The notes beneath the pieces were generated by a model. That model was not told where the DNA came from, searched no databases, and worked only from the letters and a program-made list of their open reading frames with translations. A DNA stretch of 64,000 nt from Solirubrobacter taibaiensis. GTDB lineage: Bacteria; Actinomycetota; Thermoleophilia; Solirubrobacterales; Solirubrobacteraceae. Every line of letters begins with the position of its first letter. The first letter of the stretch is position 1. Location: contig JAPDDQ010000043.1 of the NCBI GenBank assembly GCA_027587225.1, positions 1 to 64,000 on the forward strand, in the 5' to 3' direction. Made by a program: the position numbers and the translations under genes. Positions 1-8,635 of this stretch are shown piece after piece.

Positions 1-29
1 CGCGCGGCGCTCGGCGCGGCCGCGCTCAC
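1..29 (-). CDS. Possible start of a further gene, cut by the window edge
   Basis: A GTG codon at 27-29 (minus strand) overlaps the TGA stop of the neighbouring WXG100-like gene as GTGA, the same 4-base coupling used by many operons in this window. Only about nine codons are visible (Met-Ser-Ala-Ala-Ala-Pro-Ser and so on), so nothing can be said about its product. It could be the next gene of the secretion locus or a chance overlap. Confidence 0.25.
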
Positions 30-361
30 TGGTCGCGGGCCGCCTCCGCGGCCGTGCGGGCCGCCGCTTCGGCGGCCGCCGCCTCCTCCAGCGCGCGCTG
101 GCGGCGCTGGGCGACGTCGAGCTCTTCGGCGTCGCGGGACAGGGCTCCGGCCAGGGCGCGGAGCTCGGCGGCGATGCCGGTCGCGCGGGCGGCAGCGGTC
201 CGGGCTTCGGCGCGGGCGCGGGCGGCGGCGGGGCCCTCGAAGTGCGCGCCGGTGACCGCCGCGTGGGCGCGGGCGCCGTCGTCGGCGACGCGATTGGCGA
301 CGGCGCGCCAGGCCGCGGCCTGCGCCTGCATCGCTGCAGGATCCCCCACAAGCTCGATCAT
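26..361 (-). CDS. WXG100/ESAT-6-like small helical protein
   Basis: A 111-residue, Ala/Arg/Glu-rich, almost wholly helical protein with no signal peptide or membrane segment. An N-terminal helix (about 8-30) and a C-terminal helix (about 55-105) flank a central turn with GAHFEGPAAARARAEAR. Here FEG replaces the WxG of WXG100 proteins, and the pattern strongly resembles LEFEGPAARRLRA in the gene at 6735. Family knowledge: WXG100 proteins are secreted as helical-hairpin dimers through type VII systems. It is divergently abutted to the kinase gene, and EccC follows, which supports the assignment. The ATG at 359-361 is the only sensible start. It could instead be a non-secreted chaperone or component of the same system. 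Confidence 0.6.
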   Translation of the reverse strand: MIELVGDPAAMQAQAAAWRAVANRVADDGARAHAAVTGAHFEGPAAARARAEARTAAARATGIAAELRALAGALSRDAEELDVAQRRQRALEEAAAAEAAARTAAEAARDQ

Positions 362-390
362 TGCCTCTCCAACGTACCCTTTCCGGAGTC

Positions 391-1959
391 GTGCTCCAAA
401 CGGGATCCCTGATCGGGAACTACCAGATCGAGGCGTTGCTGGGCCAGGGAGGCATGGGTGTGGTCTACGAGGCCATCCAGCTCTCGCTGCACCGGCGCGT
501 CGCGCTCAAGGTGATCACACCTGAGCTGTCGAGCAACGATCGCTTCCAGGAGCGTTTCCGGCGCGAGGCGCGCAGCCAGGCGGCGCTGGATCACCCGAAT
601 GTGGTCACCGTGCACGACTTCGGCGACGCCGACGGGCAGCTGTACATCTCGATGCAGCTCGTCAAGGGCCCGTCCCTGAAGGACCTCGTCCAGCGCGGCG
701 AGTTGGACCTCAACCGCGTGGTCCGGGTCCTGCGCCCGATCGCGGACGCGCTGGACGCCGCGCACGACGCGGGGATGATCCACCGCGACTTCAAGCCGCA
801 GAACATCCTGATCGGCAGCCGTGACCACGCGTACCTGGCGGACTTCGGGCTCACCCAGGCGCTCGGCCAGCCGGGTCTCACGCGCACGGGCCAGTTCGTC
901 GGCACGCTGGACTACATCGCGCCGGAGCAGATCCACGGCAAGCCGGCCACGCGCCGCAGCGACGTCTACGCGTTCGGTGCCGTGCTGTTCGAGTGCCTGA
1001 CCGGCCGGGTCCCGTACGAGCGCGAGTCGGACGCCGCGATCCTGTTCGCCCACGTCTCCGAGCCGCCGCCGCGCCCGAGCGAGGTCCGCTCCGACGTGCC
1101 GCCCGCGGTCGACGAGGTGCTCGAGCACGCGATGGCGAAGGACCCCGAGCAGCGCGTGGACTCCGCGAGCGAGGTGATCGACGCGCTGGAGGCGGCGATC
1201 GCCCAGGGCACGCACCTCCCGCCGCCGCCACCGCCGGTCACCGAGCCGCCGCCGCGCCACGCCCAGGAGATCCGCGAAGCGATCTCCCAGCCGAAATCGA
1301 CACGCAGCCGGCGCCAGCCGGCTCGCGGCGATAGGGCGCCTTCGACGGGCGACCGGCCGCAGGAACGCAGCGCCTCGACGACGTTCGGCCACCAGATCCC
1401 GAAGCCCGCGGCGACGGGCAAGACGATCATCGACCGCCCGCCGTCGGCGAGCCAGGTCGGCCCGCGCCCGGTCATCAAGCGCTCTTATCGCAAACCGATC
1501 CTGATCACGCTCGCCGTGATCCTCGTCGCCGCGGCGTCGAGCGCGGGCTTCGTGCTCTCCGACCGTGGCCCCACGGAAGCCCAGCAGGCGCACACGGCGT
1601 ACCTCGCGGCCGTGGACAAGGTCGTCAACTCGCTGGCGGAGCAACAGCAGTCCGGCCGCGAGACGCTCGCTGCGGCGGACGAGCAGCGCGAGCAGATCGA
1701 GGCGACGGGTGGCCTCGCGAACACGTACGAGGCGACCGGCGACGAGCTCGATGCGATCAAGGTGCCCGCGGCCGACGCGGACCGGCACAAGCAGCTCGTC
1801 GCGCTGGTCGACAAGGCGCAGTCCGAGTACGCGACGATGCGCCAGGCGGCGGAGACGAACGACAAGCCGACCTACGACGCCACGACGACGAAGGTCGTGG
1901 CGACCGAGAACGAGCTCAACAAGCTGATCGCCGCGCTGCGTGGAGCGGCGTCGCAGTGA
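391..1959 (+). CDS. Membrane-anchored serine/threonine protein kinase (PknB-like)
   Basis: A Hanks-type kinase of 522 residues, counted from GTG 391; a TTG at 361 would add 10 residues but fits the family poorly. All catalytic motifs are visible: glycine loop GQGGMGVVYEA, VALK lysine near 40, HRDFKPQN near 131, DFG near 151 and APE near 178. A Pro/Ser-rich basic linker follows, then one membrane helix (about 369-390). About 130 external residues come last; they are helical and unlike PASTA repeats. The kinase domain is cytosolic. Its stop overlaps the eccC start (GTGA), so it probably controls the secretion ATPase, whose FHA domain could read its phosphothreonine. Oddity: codons around residue 293 contain a 20-bp hairpin shared with intergenic repeats elsewhere. 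Confidence 0.9.
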   Translation: MLQTGSLIGNYQIEALLGQGGMGVVYEAIQLSLHRRVALKVITPELSSNDRFQERFRREARSQAALDHPNVVTVHDFGDADGQLYISMQLVKGPSLKDLVQRGELDLNRVVRVLRPIADALDAAHDAGMIHRDFKPQNILIGSRDHAYLADFGLTQALGQPGLTRTGQFVGTLDYIAPEQIHGKPATRRSDVYAFGAVLFECLTGRVPYERESDAAILFAHVSEPPPRPSEVRSDVPPAVDEVLEHAMAKDPEQRVDSASEVIDALEAAIAQGTHLPPPPPPVTEPPPRHAQEIREAISQPKSTRSRRQPARGDRAPSTGDRPQERSASTTFGHQIPKPAATGKTIIDRPPSASQVGPRPVIKRSYRKPILITLAVILVAAASSAGFVLSDRGPTEAQQAHTAYLAAVDKVVNSLAEQQQSGRETLAAADEQREQIEATGGLANTYEATGDELDAIKVPAADADRHKQLVALVDKAQSEYATMRQAAETNDKPTYDATTTKVVATENELNKLIAALRGAASQ

Positions 1960-4900
1960 GCGCCGCGCGCACCGTCCTGCGGGTCCGCGCCCGGATCGGC
2001 ACCGACCGTGCGCACGACCTCACCGCCGAGATCGCCTCCGGCGTCACGGTCGGCGCGTTCGCCGACGCCGTGGCCGCCCGCGTGGGCGCGCCGGCGCAGC
2101 AGTCCGTCACGCTCGAGCGCACCGGTACGACGCTGCGCGGCGACCAGCGGCTGCTCGCCGCGGGCGTCCGCAACGGCGACACGCTCACGCTCGGCGCGCC
2201 GCGCGTCAAGAAGGACGACAGCCAGGCCCGCTTCGACCTCGTCGTGGTCGGCGGCCCGGTCGCGGGCAAGATCGTCAGCCTCCCCGCGGGCACGTTCATG
2301 ATCGGCCGCGACGAGAGCTGCGACGTCACGCTCGACGACCCCTCGATGTCGCGCAAGCACCTGCGCGTGAAGGTCAACCCGGACACGGTGATCGTCGTCG
2401 ACCCCGGCTCGAACAACGGCACGTTCGTCCGGGACACGCCGCTGCGCCACCACGAGCCGTACACGGTCTCAGGCGGCGAGCGCCTGCGGCTCGCCCGCAG
2501 CCTCATCTCCATCCGGCCCAGCCGCCCGCGCCACGACGCGCTCGGCGACGACGGCGTCGGCAACGTCGCGTTCAACCGCCCGCCGCGCGTCCCACGCCGC
2601 TGGCAGCCGCAGCGGTTCCAGCTGCCCGCCCCGCCCGGCAAGGCGACGAAGGCCCGGCTCCCGCTCGCCGCGAGCCTTGCGCCGCTGCTGATGGGTGCGG
2701 TCATGTACGCGGTGACCAAGAGCCCGCTGATGCTGCTGTTCATGGCGCTCACGCCCGTGCTGGCGATCTGGACCTGGGTCGAGGACCGCCGCGGCGGCAA
2801 GAAGGCGACCGCGGAGCAACTCGCGCGCTGGGAGGCCGAGCTGGACAAGCTCGGCGAGCAACTCCGGCAGGCCAACGCCGAGGAGGAGCACGAGCGCAAC
2901 GCGGCCGCGCCCGACGCCGGCGAGCTCATCCACCGCGCGGTCTCGCACACCGCGGACCTGTGGGAGCGCCGCCCGACCGACCCGGACTTCCTGCACCTGC
3001 GCGTCGGCACCGCCGACCAGCCCGCGCGCTACGAGGTCACGGTCGAGTCCGGCGGCGAGGAGAACCTGCGCCACAAGGCCAAGCAGGTGGAGGGCTCCCG
3101 CCGCACGGTCCCGGCCGCGCCCGTGCTGGTCGCCGTCCCCGAGGCCGGCGCGGTCGGCCTCGGCGGCTCGCCCCAGGGCGTCACCGCGCTCTCCCGCTGG
3201 CTCCTCGCCCAGGCCGTCACGCTCCACAGCCCGCGCGAGCTGATGATCGCGGCCGCCGTGCGCGAGGAGCTCGTACCGGAGCTCGGCTGGCTGAAGTGGA
3301 CGCCGCACACCCGGCCGAGCGTCTCGCCGCTCGAGGGTGAGCCGCTCGCGGTCGGCCCGAACGAGGCCCGCCGGCTGGTCGAAGACGTGATCGCGCTGCA
3401 GCGCCGCCGCCGTGAGGAGGCCGAGCGTCTCGGCGCGGGCACGCCCGGCCGCGGCCTGTTCGTGCTGCTCGTGCTCGACGAGCGGGTCGCGCCCGAACGC
3501 AGCCTGATCGCGCAGTTGCTCGGCGCGACGGGCAAGCACGACATCGGCGTGCTCTGGCTCGGCCGCGAGATGCGCGAGCTGCCGGGCGAGTGCCGCGTGA
3601 CGATCGAGCACGACGCGCGGCTCGCGAGCGTGATCGTCACCGACGCGCGCACGGGCAGCGTGCTCGAGGACGTCACCGTCGACGGGCTCTCGCGCGGGAG
3701 CGCGAGAGAGATCGCGCTCGCGCTCGCGCCGGTCCGCGACACGAGCACCAGCGGCGCGCGCGGCGGCATCCCGTCGCGCATCACCCTGCTCGAGCTGCTC
3801 GGCCAGTACGAGCACACGCCGCAGGACGTGGTCGACAACTGGCAGACCGACCACAAGCGGGCGCTCGCCGCGCCGCTCGGTGCGACCGGCGACCAGAACC
3901 TGAAGGTCGACCTGCGCGCGGACGGCCCGCACGCGCTGATCGGCGGCACCACCGGCGCGGGCAAGTCCGAGCTGCTGCAGACGCTCGTGGCGTCGCTCGC
4001 GCTCGCGCACCCACCGACCCGGCTGACGTTCCTGCTCGTGGACTACAAGGGCGGCGCCGCGTTCAAGGAGTGCGTCGGCCTCCCCCACACCGTCGGCTTC
4101 GTCACCGACCTCGACGCGCACCTCACCCAGCGCGCGCTGATCAGCCTCAACGCCGAGCTCAAGCGCCGCGAGCGCGTGCTCAAGGACGCCGGCGCGAAGG
4201 ATCTGATGGACATGGAGCGCCGCACCGCCGATGCGCCGCCCAGCCTCGTGATCGTGATCGACGAGTTCGCGACGCTCGCCAAAGAGGTGCCGGAGTTCGT
4301 CGAGGGCGTGGTGGACGTGGCGCAGCGCGGCCGCAGCCTCGGCGTGCACCTCGTCCTGGCCACGCAGCGCCCGGGTGGCGTCGTGTCGGAGAACATCCGC
4401 GCCAACGTCAACCTGCGGATCGCGCTGCGGATGGCCGCGCCGACGGAGTCCGCGGACGTCGTCGGCGTCGTCGACGCCGCCCGCATCTCGCGCACCACGC
4501 CGGGCCGCGCGCTCGCCCGCGTCGGCCAGGCTGACCTGGAGGAGTTCCAGGCGGCCTACGTCGGCGGGATCACGATGGCGGCGGGCACGGGGCCGTCGAT
4601 CGAGCTGCGCGAGTTCGGGTTCGGCCCGCCCGCCGGCGCGGAGGCCCAGCCGAGCCGTCCGTCGACCGCATTCGGCACCGTCAGCACCGACCTCGAGGAG
4701 CTCGTCAAGGCCGTCAACGTCGCCAACGAGCGCGAGCAGCACCCACCGCAGTCGTCGCCATGGCTCCCGGCGCTCGAGCCGGTCGTCCCGCTCGCGTCGC
4801 TCCCGCCCAGCGCGGACCCGGTCGTGACCTTCGGGCTGATCGACGAGCCCGCGCGCCAGCGCCAGGTCCCGCTCACACACGACTTCGAGCAGGACGGCTC

Positions 4901-6305
4901 GATGCTCGTGTACGGCGCCAGCGGCGCAGGTAAGACGGCGCTGCTGCGCACGATCGCGGTCTCGCTCGCCGCCCAGACCCCGCCGGACCGCCTGCACTTG
5001 TACGGGCTGGACTTCGCGACCCGCGGGCTCACCTCGCTCGAAGCGCTCCCCCACTGCGGCGGCGTCGTGCTCGGCGAGGACGAGGAGCGCGTCGCTCGCC
5101 TCCTCAACACGGTGAGCAAGACGCTCGCCACCCGCCGTGAGCGGTTCGCGGCGCGCGGCGCGTTCACGCTCTCCGAGTACAACCGGGCGGTCGAGGAGCA
5201 CGAAGCGCTGCCGCGGATCGTGATCATGTTCGACGGCTACGCGGGGTTCTTCTCGACCTTCGAGCGCATCAACCTGGGCGAGATGGTCGACATGCTCCCC
5301 CGCTTGGTCGCCGACAGCCGCCCGCTCGGCGTGCACTTCGTGATCACGGCCGAGCGCCGCGCGACGATCTCCGGCCAGCTCGGCGGCATCGTGCCCACGA
5401 AGGTCGTGCTGCGCATGGCCGACCCGGACGAGTACGGCTCGCTCGGGCTGGACACGCGGGTCACCAAGGAAGTCAAGTTGCCGGCCGGCCGCGGCTTCGT
5501 GGACGGCGTGATGGAGGCGCAGGTCGCGCTGGTCGGCGACGACCCGTCGGGCGAGGGCCAGCTCGCGGCGATCAGCCGTGCGGCGCGCGCGTTGCGCGAG
5601 CGCTTCGGCGACGGGCACGTCCCACCGATCGCGCCGCTGCCGGTGTCCGTGCCGCGCGACGACCTCCCGCCCGCCTCGCCCCTGCGCCCGATCATCGGCC
5701 TCGGCGACGACGACCTCGACAGCGTCGAAGTGGACCTCACCGAGGCCCACTTCGTCATCGCCGGCCCGTACCGCTCGGGCCGCTCGACCGCGCTGGAGAC
5801 CGTCGCCCGCTCACTGCTGGACGCCGATCCCGGCGTCGCGGTGCACCTGCTCGCGCCGCGACGCAGCCCGCTGCCGGCCGCGGACGTCGGCTGGACGTCG
5901 GTCTCCCGCGGCGTCGAGGCCTGCGACGCCAAGGCGGCCGAGCTGGTGGCGCTGGCGGCCGACCTGGACGAGGGCGACCCGCCACTCGTGATCGTGATCG
6001 ACGACGGCGACGAGCTCGCGGAGACGCTCGGCTCGAGCGCCCTCGAGACGCTCGTGCGGCGCGGGCGCGACGCACCGATCCGGATCGTCGCCGCCACCGA
6101 GACCCAGGCCATGCTGCGCGCGTACGGCGGCTGGCTGCGCGAGCTGCGCAAGGACGAGCACGGCCTGCTGCTGGACCCCGATCTCGACGTGGACGGCGAC
6201 CTGTTCGGTGTCCGTCTCCCGCGCCGCACCAACGCCGTCTTCCCGGTCGGCCGCGGCTACTACGTCTGGCGCGGCGCTCTCGAGCTGGTCCAGGTCGCGC
6301 ACTAG
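1956..6305 (+). CDS. eccC: Type VII secretion ATPase EccC/EssC with ubiquitin-like and FHA domains
   Basis: A 1449-residue motor protein. Domains in order are a ubiquitin-like (YukD-type) fold at about 1-82, and an FHA domain at about 91-188 with the GRDESCDV, SRKH and NNGTF signatures. Two membrane helices follow (about 236-274), then three FtsK/SpoIIIE ATPase modules. The first is canonical: Walker A GGTTGAGKSE near 662 and Walker B VIVIDEF near 765. The second has GASGAGKT near 987 with a weaker Walker B (IVIMFDGY). The third has a degenerate GPYRSGRST near 1270. Family knowledge: EccC/EssC recognises WXG100 substrates and powers export. The N-terminal Ubl plus FHA differs from mycobacterial EccC and recalls Firmicute YukD plus EssC. 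It is translationally coupled to the kinase. EccB, EccD, EccE and MycP are not in this window. Confidence 0.92.
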   Translation: MSAARTVLRVRARIGTDRAHDLTAEIASGVTVGAFADAVAARVGAPAQQSVTLERTGTTLRGDQRLLAAGVRNGDTLTLGAPRVKKDDSQARFDLVVVGGPVAGKIVSLPAGTFMIGRDESCDVTLDDPSMSRKHLRVKVNPDTVIVVDPGSNNGTFVRDTPLRHHEPYTVSGGERLRLARSLISIRPSRPRHDALGDDGVGNVAFNRPPRVPRRWQPQRFQLPAPPGKATKARLPLAASLAPLLMGAVMYAVTKSPLMLLFMALTPVLAIWTWVEDRRGGKKATAEQLARWEAELDKLGEQLRQANAEEEHERNAAAPDAGELIHRAVSHTADLWERRPTDPDFLHLRVGTADQPARYEVTVESGGEENLRHKAKQVEGSRRTVPAAPVLVAVPEAGAVGLGGSPQGVTALSRWLLAQAVTLHSPRELMIAAAVREELVPELGWLKWTPHTRPSVSPLEGEPLAVGPNEARRLVEDVIALQRRRREEAERLGAGTPGRGLFVLLVLDERVAPERSLIAQLLGATGKHDIGVLWLGREMRELPGECRVTIEHDARLASVIVTDARTGSVLEDVTVDGLSRGSAREIALALAPVRDTSTSGARGGIPSRITLLELLGQYEHTPQDVVDNWQTDHKRALAAPLGATGDQNLKVDLRADGPHALIGGTTGAGKSELLQTLVASLALAHPPTRLTFLLVDYKGGAAFKECVGLPHTVGFVTDLDAHLTQRALISLNAELKRRERVLKDAGAKDLMDMERRTADAPPSLVIVIDEFATLAKEVPEFVEGVVDVAQRGRSLGVHLVLATQRPGGVVSENIRANVNLRIALRMAAPTESADVVGVVDAARISRTTPGRALARVGQADLEEFQAAYVGGITMAAGTGPSIELREFGFGPPAGAEAQPSRPSTAFGTVSTDLEELVKAVNVANEREQHPPQSSPWLPALEPVVPLASLPPSADPVVTFGLIDEPARQRQVPLTHDFEQDGSMLVYGASGAGKTALLRTIAVSLAAQTPPDRLHLYGLDFATRGLTSLEALPHCGGVVLGEDEERVARLLNTVSKTLATRRERFAARGAFTLSEYNRAVEEHEALPRIVIMFDGYAGFFSTFERINLGEMVDMLPRLVADSRPLGVHFVITAERRATISGQLGGIVPTKVVLRMADPDEYGSLGLDTRVTKEVKLPAGRGFVDGVMEAQVALVGDDPSGEGQLAAISRAARALRERFGDGHVPPIAPLPVSVPRDDLPPASPLRPIIGLGDDDLDSVEVDLTEAHFVIAGPYRSGRSTALETVARSLLDADPGVAVHLLAPRRSPLPAADVGWTSVSRGVEACDAKAAELVALAADLDEGDPPLVIVIDDGDELAETLGSSALETLVRRGRDAPIRIVAATETQAMLRAYGGWLRELRKDEHGLLLDPDLDVDGDLFGVRLPRRTNAVFPVGRGYYVWRGALELVQVAH

Positions 6306-6319
6306 GTCCGAAAACAGCA

Positions 6320-6343
6320 GTGGCGGCCTCGAAAGGCCGCCAC
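6320..6343. terminator. Hairpin terminator between eccC and the WXG100 gene
   Basis: A perfect 10-bp stem (GTGGCGGCCT / AGGCCGCCAC) closes a CGAA tetraloop and lies between two convergent genes. On the minus strand it is followed by a T-rich run (TGCTGTTTTC). It therefore looks like a factor-independent terminator for the WXG100 gene and may also end eccC transcription. Confidence 0.75.
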
Positions 6344-6368
6344 GGGTCCTACGGTCTGGCTGTCAGCG

Positions 6369-6635
6369 CTACGAGCCGGCCTGCGTGAGCGCCGTGTGAC
6401 GGCGCGAGATCTCCGCGGAGGCTTCCCGGAGCGCCGTCTCGAGCTGGCGCAAGGTCGGGGCGAACGTGGACTCCCACTCGCTCCGGAACCGATCGGCCGC
6501 CGGGCCCTTCCACCACGTGGAGGTCATCTGGCTACCGATGCTCGACGTCAACGTCTGGACGTTCCCGGCCTCGGTCTCGAACTTCCTGCGCAGTTGGTCC
6601 AGCTGGCCCATCTCAGCGCCGATTTGGCCCGACAT
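6369..6635 (-). CDS. WXG100 family type VII secretion substrate
   Basis: An 88-residue helical-hairpin protein with the signature TWWKGPAADRF in the turn (W-x-G as WKG), flanked by helices at about 5-40 and 50-82. The ATG at 6633-6635 is chosen because GAAGGGAG lies just upstream and the product then has the usual WXG100 length; the longer frame would add 68 atypical residues. It lacks a signal peptide, as expected for an ESX cargo or structural partner. It sits next to eccC in convergent orientation and shares an AT-richer intergenic region (about 6650-6730) with the divergent gene at 6735. Confidence 0.88.
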   Translation of the reverse strand: MSGQIGAEMGQLDQLRRKFETEAGNVQTLTSSIGSQMTSTWWKGPAADRFRSEWESTFAPTLRQLETALREASAEISRRHTALTQAGS

Positions 6636-6734
6636 GCTCCGTCTCCCTTCGCCGCTTTCAAATCGTGCTAGCGCCGCCAGCTTACTCGTAAATCGCTTCG
6701 ACAAAAGCCAAATGGTGTGTGTTACGGTCCGCTC

Positions 6735-7025
6735 GTGGCAAAGGGCGTGCCCGTTGGCGATGTGCAAGGGATGCGGAGGCTCGCCGATCAACTCGCAGCG
6801 GCTGCGCGGGAGATCGGGGGCTCGGGTGATCAGGTGCATTCGCGTGCGACGAACCTCGAGTTCGAGGGACCGGCGGCGCGGCGTCTGCGCGCCTGGGCGG
6901 GCGAGCAGCGCACGCAGGCGCAGACGACGAAGACCAAGCTCGAGGACCTCGCCGCCTACCTGCGCCGAGAGGCCGAGACGCTCGAGCAGGCCCAGCGCAC
7001 CGCCGTCCCGGCGCCGAGGCGCTGA
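6735..7025 (+). CDS. WXG100-like helical protein
   Basis: A 96-residue protein from GTG 6735; GTG 6717 would add six residues. It has two predicted helices with a central LEFEGPAARRLRAWAG turn. FEG replaces WxG, as in the gene at 26-361, so these two may be paralogues or a heterodimer type. The C-terminal helix is rich in Arg, Glu and Gln and ends in a short Pro/Arg tail. It lies 2 bases before the cell-wall hydrolase gene and is almost certainly co-transcribed with it, which suggests a secretion partner or chaperone for that protein. There is no signal peptide. Confidence 0.65.
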   Translation: MAKGVPVGDVQGMRRLADQLAAAAREIGGSGDQVHSRATNLEFEGPAARRLRAWAGEQRTQAQTTKTKLEDLAAYLRREAETLEQAQRTAVPAPRR

Positions 7026-7027
7026 CG

Positions 7028-8635
7028 ATGAGCACCCCGAGCGAGGCGCAACTGCGCGATCAGTACGAGGACGCGGCCAGCATCGGCCTGCGCACTGCCT
7101 GCAAGGAGGCGGAGGCCAAGTACGACCTGCCCGCCGGGCTGATGCTGGCGATCGCCTCCCGCGAGACGAACATGCGCAACATCAACGGCGACGGCGGGCA
7201 CGGCCGGGGCGTGTTCCAGATCGACGACCGCTACCACCAGGGCTTCTTGAGCAAGCACGGCTCACCGCCGCCGGTCGCCGAGGCCGCGATGTACGCCGCC
7301 AAGCTGATCGCCGACAACATGAAGTACGCCAAGGAGCAGGGCGTCCCCGCGAAGGACCGGATGCGCGTGGCCGTCGCGGGTTACAACGCCGGTATGGGCG
7401 GCGCGATGTCGGGCTATCGCGCCGGCGCCGTCGACTCGCGCACCACCGGAGACGACTACTCCTCTGACGTGTTCGCGCGGCGCAAGACGATCGCGACCTT
7501 CCTGCCCATGTTCGTGGGCAGCATCAAGATCGGTGACGTCGGCATCGGGGGCGCCGCCACCGGGGACGGCGGCGGGGGGCGGACCATCCCCGGCCCCGTG
7601 ACGGACACCGGCGCCAAGGGGCCGACGAAGACCGGCACGGGTCCGATTCGCGGCGGCACCGACAAGATCGTGCTGCACCCGGACAAGATGCGCTCCGTCG
7701 CCGCGTTCCTGGACCGCACGAGCAACACGCTCGAACGCGATGCGACGCTGCTCAAGACGCAGGCGACCAAGCCCGCGATGCCGCCGCACGTGAGGACCAA
7801 CGTGCTGGCCGAGATCGCCGGCGTCCAGTTCCGGATGCGCACGCTGTGGCGGGAAGCCGACACGTGGTCGGAGGAGCTCAAGAAGCGCGCGAATCGCATC
7901 GACGAACCCGCCGGCTCTCGGTCGAGGAAGCCCGGCCACGCGAAGGTGCAGCGCAAGCCGGTGCTCGCGCGCGGCGCGACCGGCGCGATGGTCAAGACGT
8001 TGCAGCGGCTGCTGAACAAGCTCGGGTTCGGCCCGCTCGACGTGGACGGGATCTTCGGCCCGCTGACCCAGGCCGCGGTGACGCGCTTCCAGAAGGCGAA
8101 GAAGCTCGAGGCGGACGGCGTCGTCAACCAGAAGGACTGGGCCGCGCTGCTCGGCACACCGTCGCTGCCGACCAAGTCGCCGGGCGTCTCGCCCCCGAGC
8201 GCGGCCCCGAAGGGTTTGGGCGCCGAGCTCGTGAAGATCGCGCGCGGTGAGAAGGGCTACACCGAGCGCGGATGGAACATCAACAAGTTCAGCGCCTGGG
8301 CCAACCGCCCCGCCGAGCCGTGGTGCGCGGACTTCGTCTCCTGGACGTACTCGCAGGCCGGCAAGCCGGTCGGGCCGGGCGGCAAAGGCTACGCCGGCGT
8401 TGCGGCCTGGATCGACCACTTCAAACGGGCGGGTGACTGGCACACCGCCCCACGGGTCGGCGCCGCGGTGATGTTCGACTGGAAGGACGGCGGCATCACC
8501 ACCGATCACATCGGGATCGTCACCCGGGTCGACGGCAACAACGTCTACTACATCTCCGGCAACACCTCTGGCGGCGTCTACGAGAAGTCGGTGCCGCTCG
8601 GCAACGTCTCGGGGTACGGATGGCCGCCGAGCTGA
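7028..8635 (+). CDS. Multidomain cell-wall hydrolase: lysozyme-like, WXG-like helices, PG-binding, CHAP
   Basis: 535 residues. A lysozyme/transglycosylase-like domain spans about 15-155; SRETNM provides the likely catalytic Glu46, and GRGVFQID is typical. A Gly/Thr-rich linker follows, then a helical segment (about 215-295) resembling an ESX substrate hairpin. A PG_binding_1 repeat lies at about 309-377. The C-terminal CHAP-like amidase (about 395-535) has Cys433 in EPWCADF and His494 in TDHIGIV. No signal peptide is visible. With its position in the ESX locus, this suggests export through the type VII machine and peptidoglycan opening or remodelling. The exact bonds cleaved are inferred from family only. 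A small gene overlaps its last 16 bases. Confidence 0.85.
   Translation: MSTPSEAQLRDQYEDAASIGLRTACKEAEAKYDLPAGLMLAIASRETNMRNINGDGGHGRGVFQIDDRYHQGFLSKHGSPPPVAEAAMYAAKLIADNMKYAKEQGVPAKDRMRVAVAGYNAGMGGAMSGYRAGAVDSRTTGDDYSSDVFARRKTIATFLPMFVGSIKIGDVGIGGAATGDGGGGRTIPGPVTDTGAKGPTKTGTGPIRGGTDKIVLHPDKMRSVAAFLDRTSNTLERDATLLKTQATKPAMPPHVRTNVLAEIAGVQFRMRTLWREADTWSEELKKRANRIDEPAGSRSRKPGHAKVQRKPVLARGATGAMVKTLQRLLNKLGFGPLDVDGIFGPLTQAAVTRFQKAKKLEADGVVNQKDWAALLGTPSLPTKSPGVSPPSAAPKGLGAELVKIARGEKGYTERGWNINKFSAWANRPAEPWCADFVSWTYSQAGKPVGPGGKGYAGVAAWIDHFKRAGDWHTAPRVGAAVMFDWKDGGITTDHIGIVTRVDGNNVYYISGNTSGGVYEKSVPLGNVSGYGWPPS

Noticed and set aside
2469..5750. 1093-codon open frame antisense to eccC
   Set aside because: High GC leaves long stop-free antisense frames. 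The translation is Arg/Glu/Asp/Val-rich low-complexity sequence without motifs, and the plus strand carries a clear EccC.
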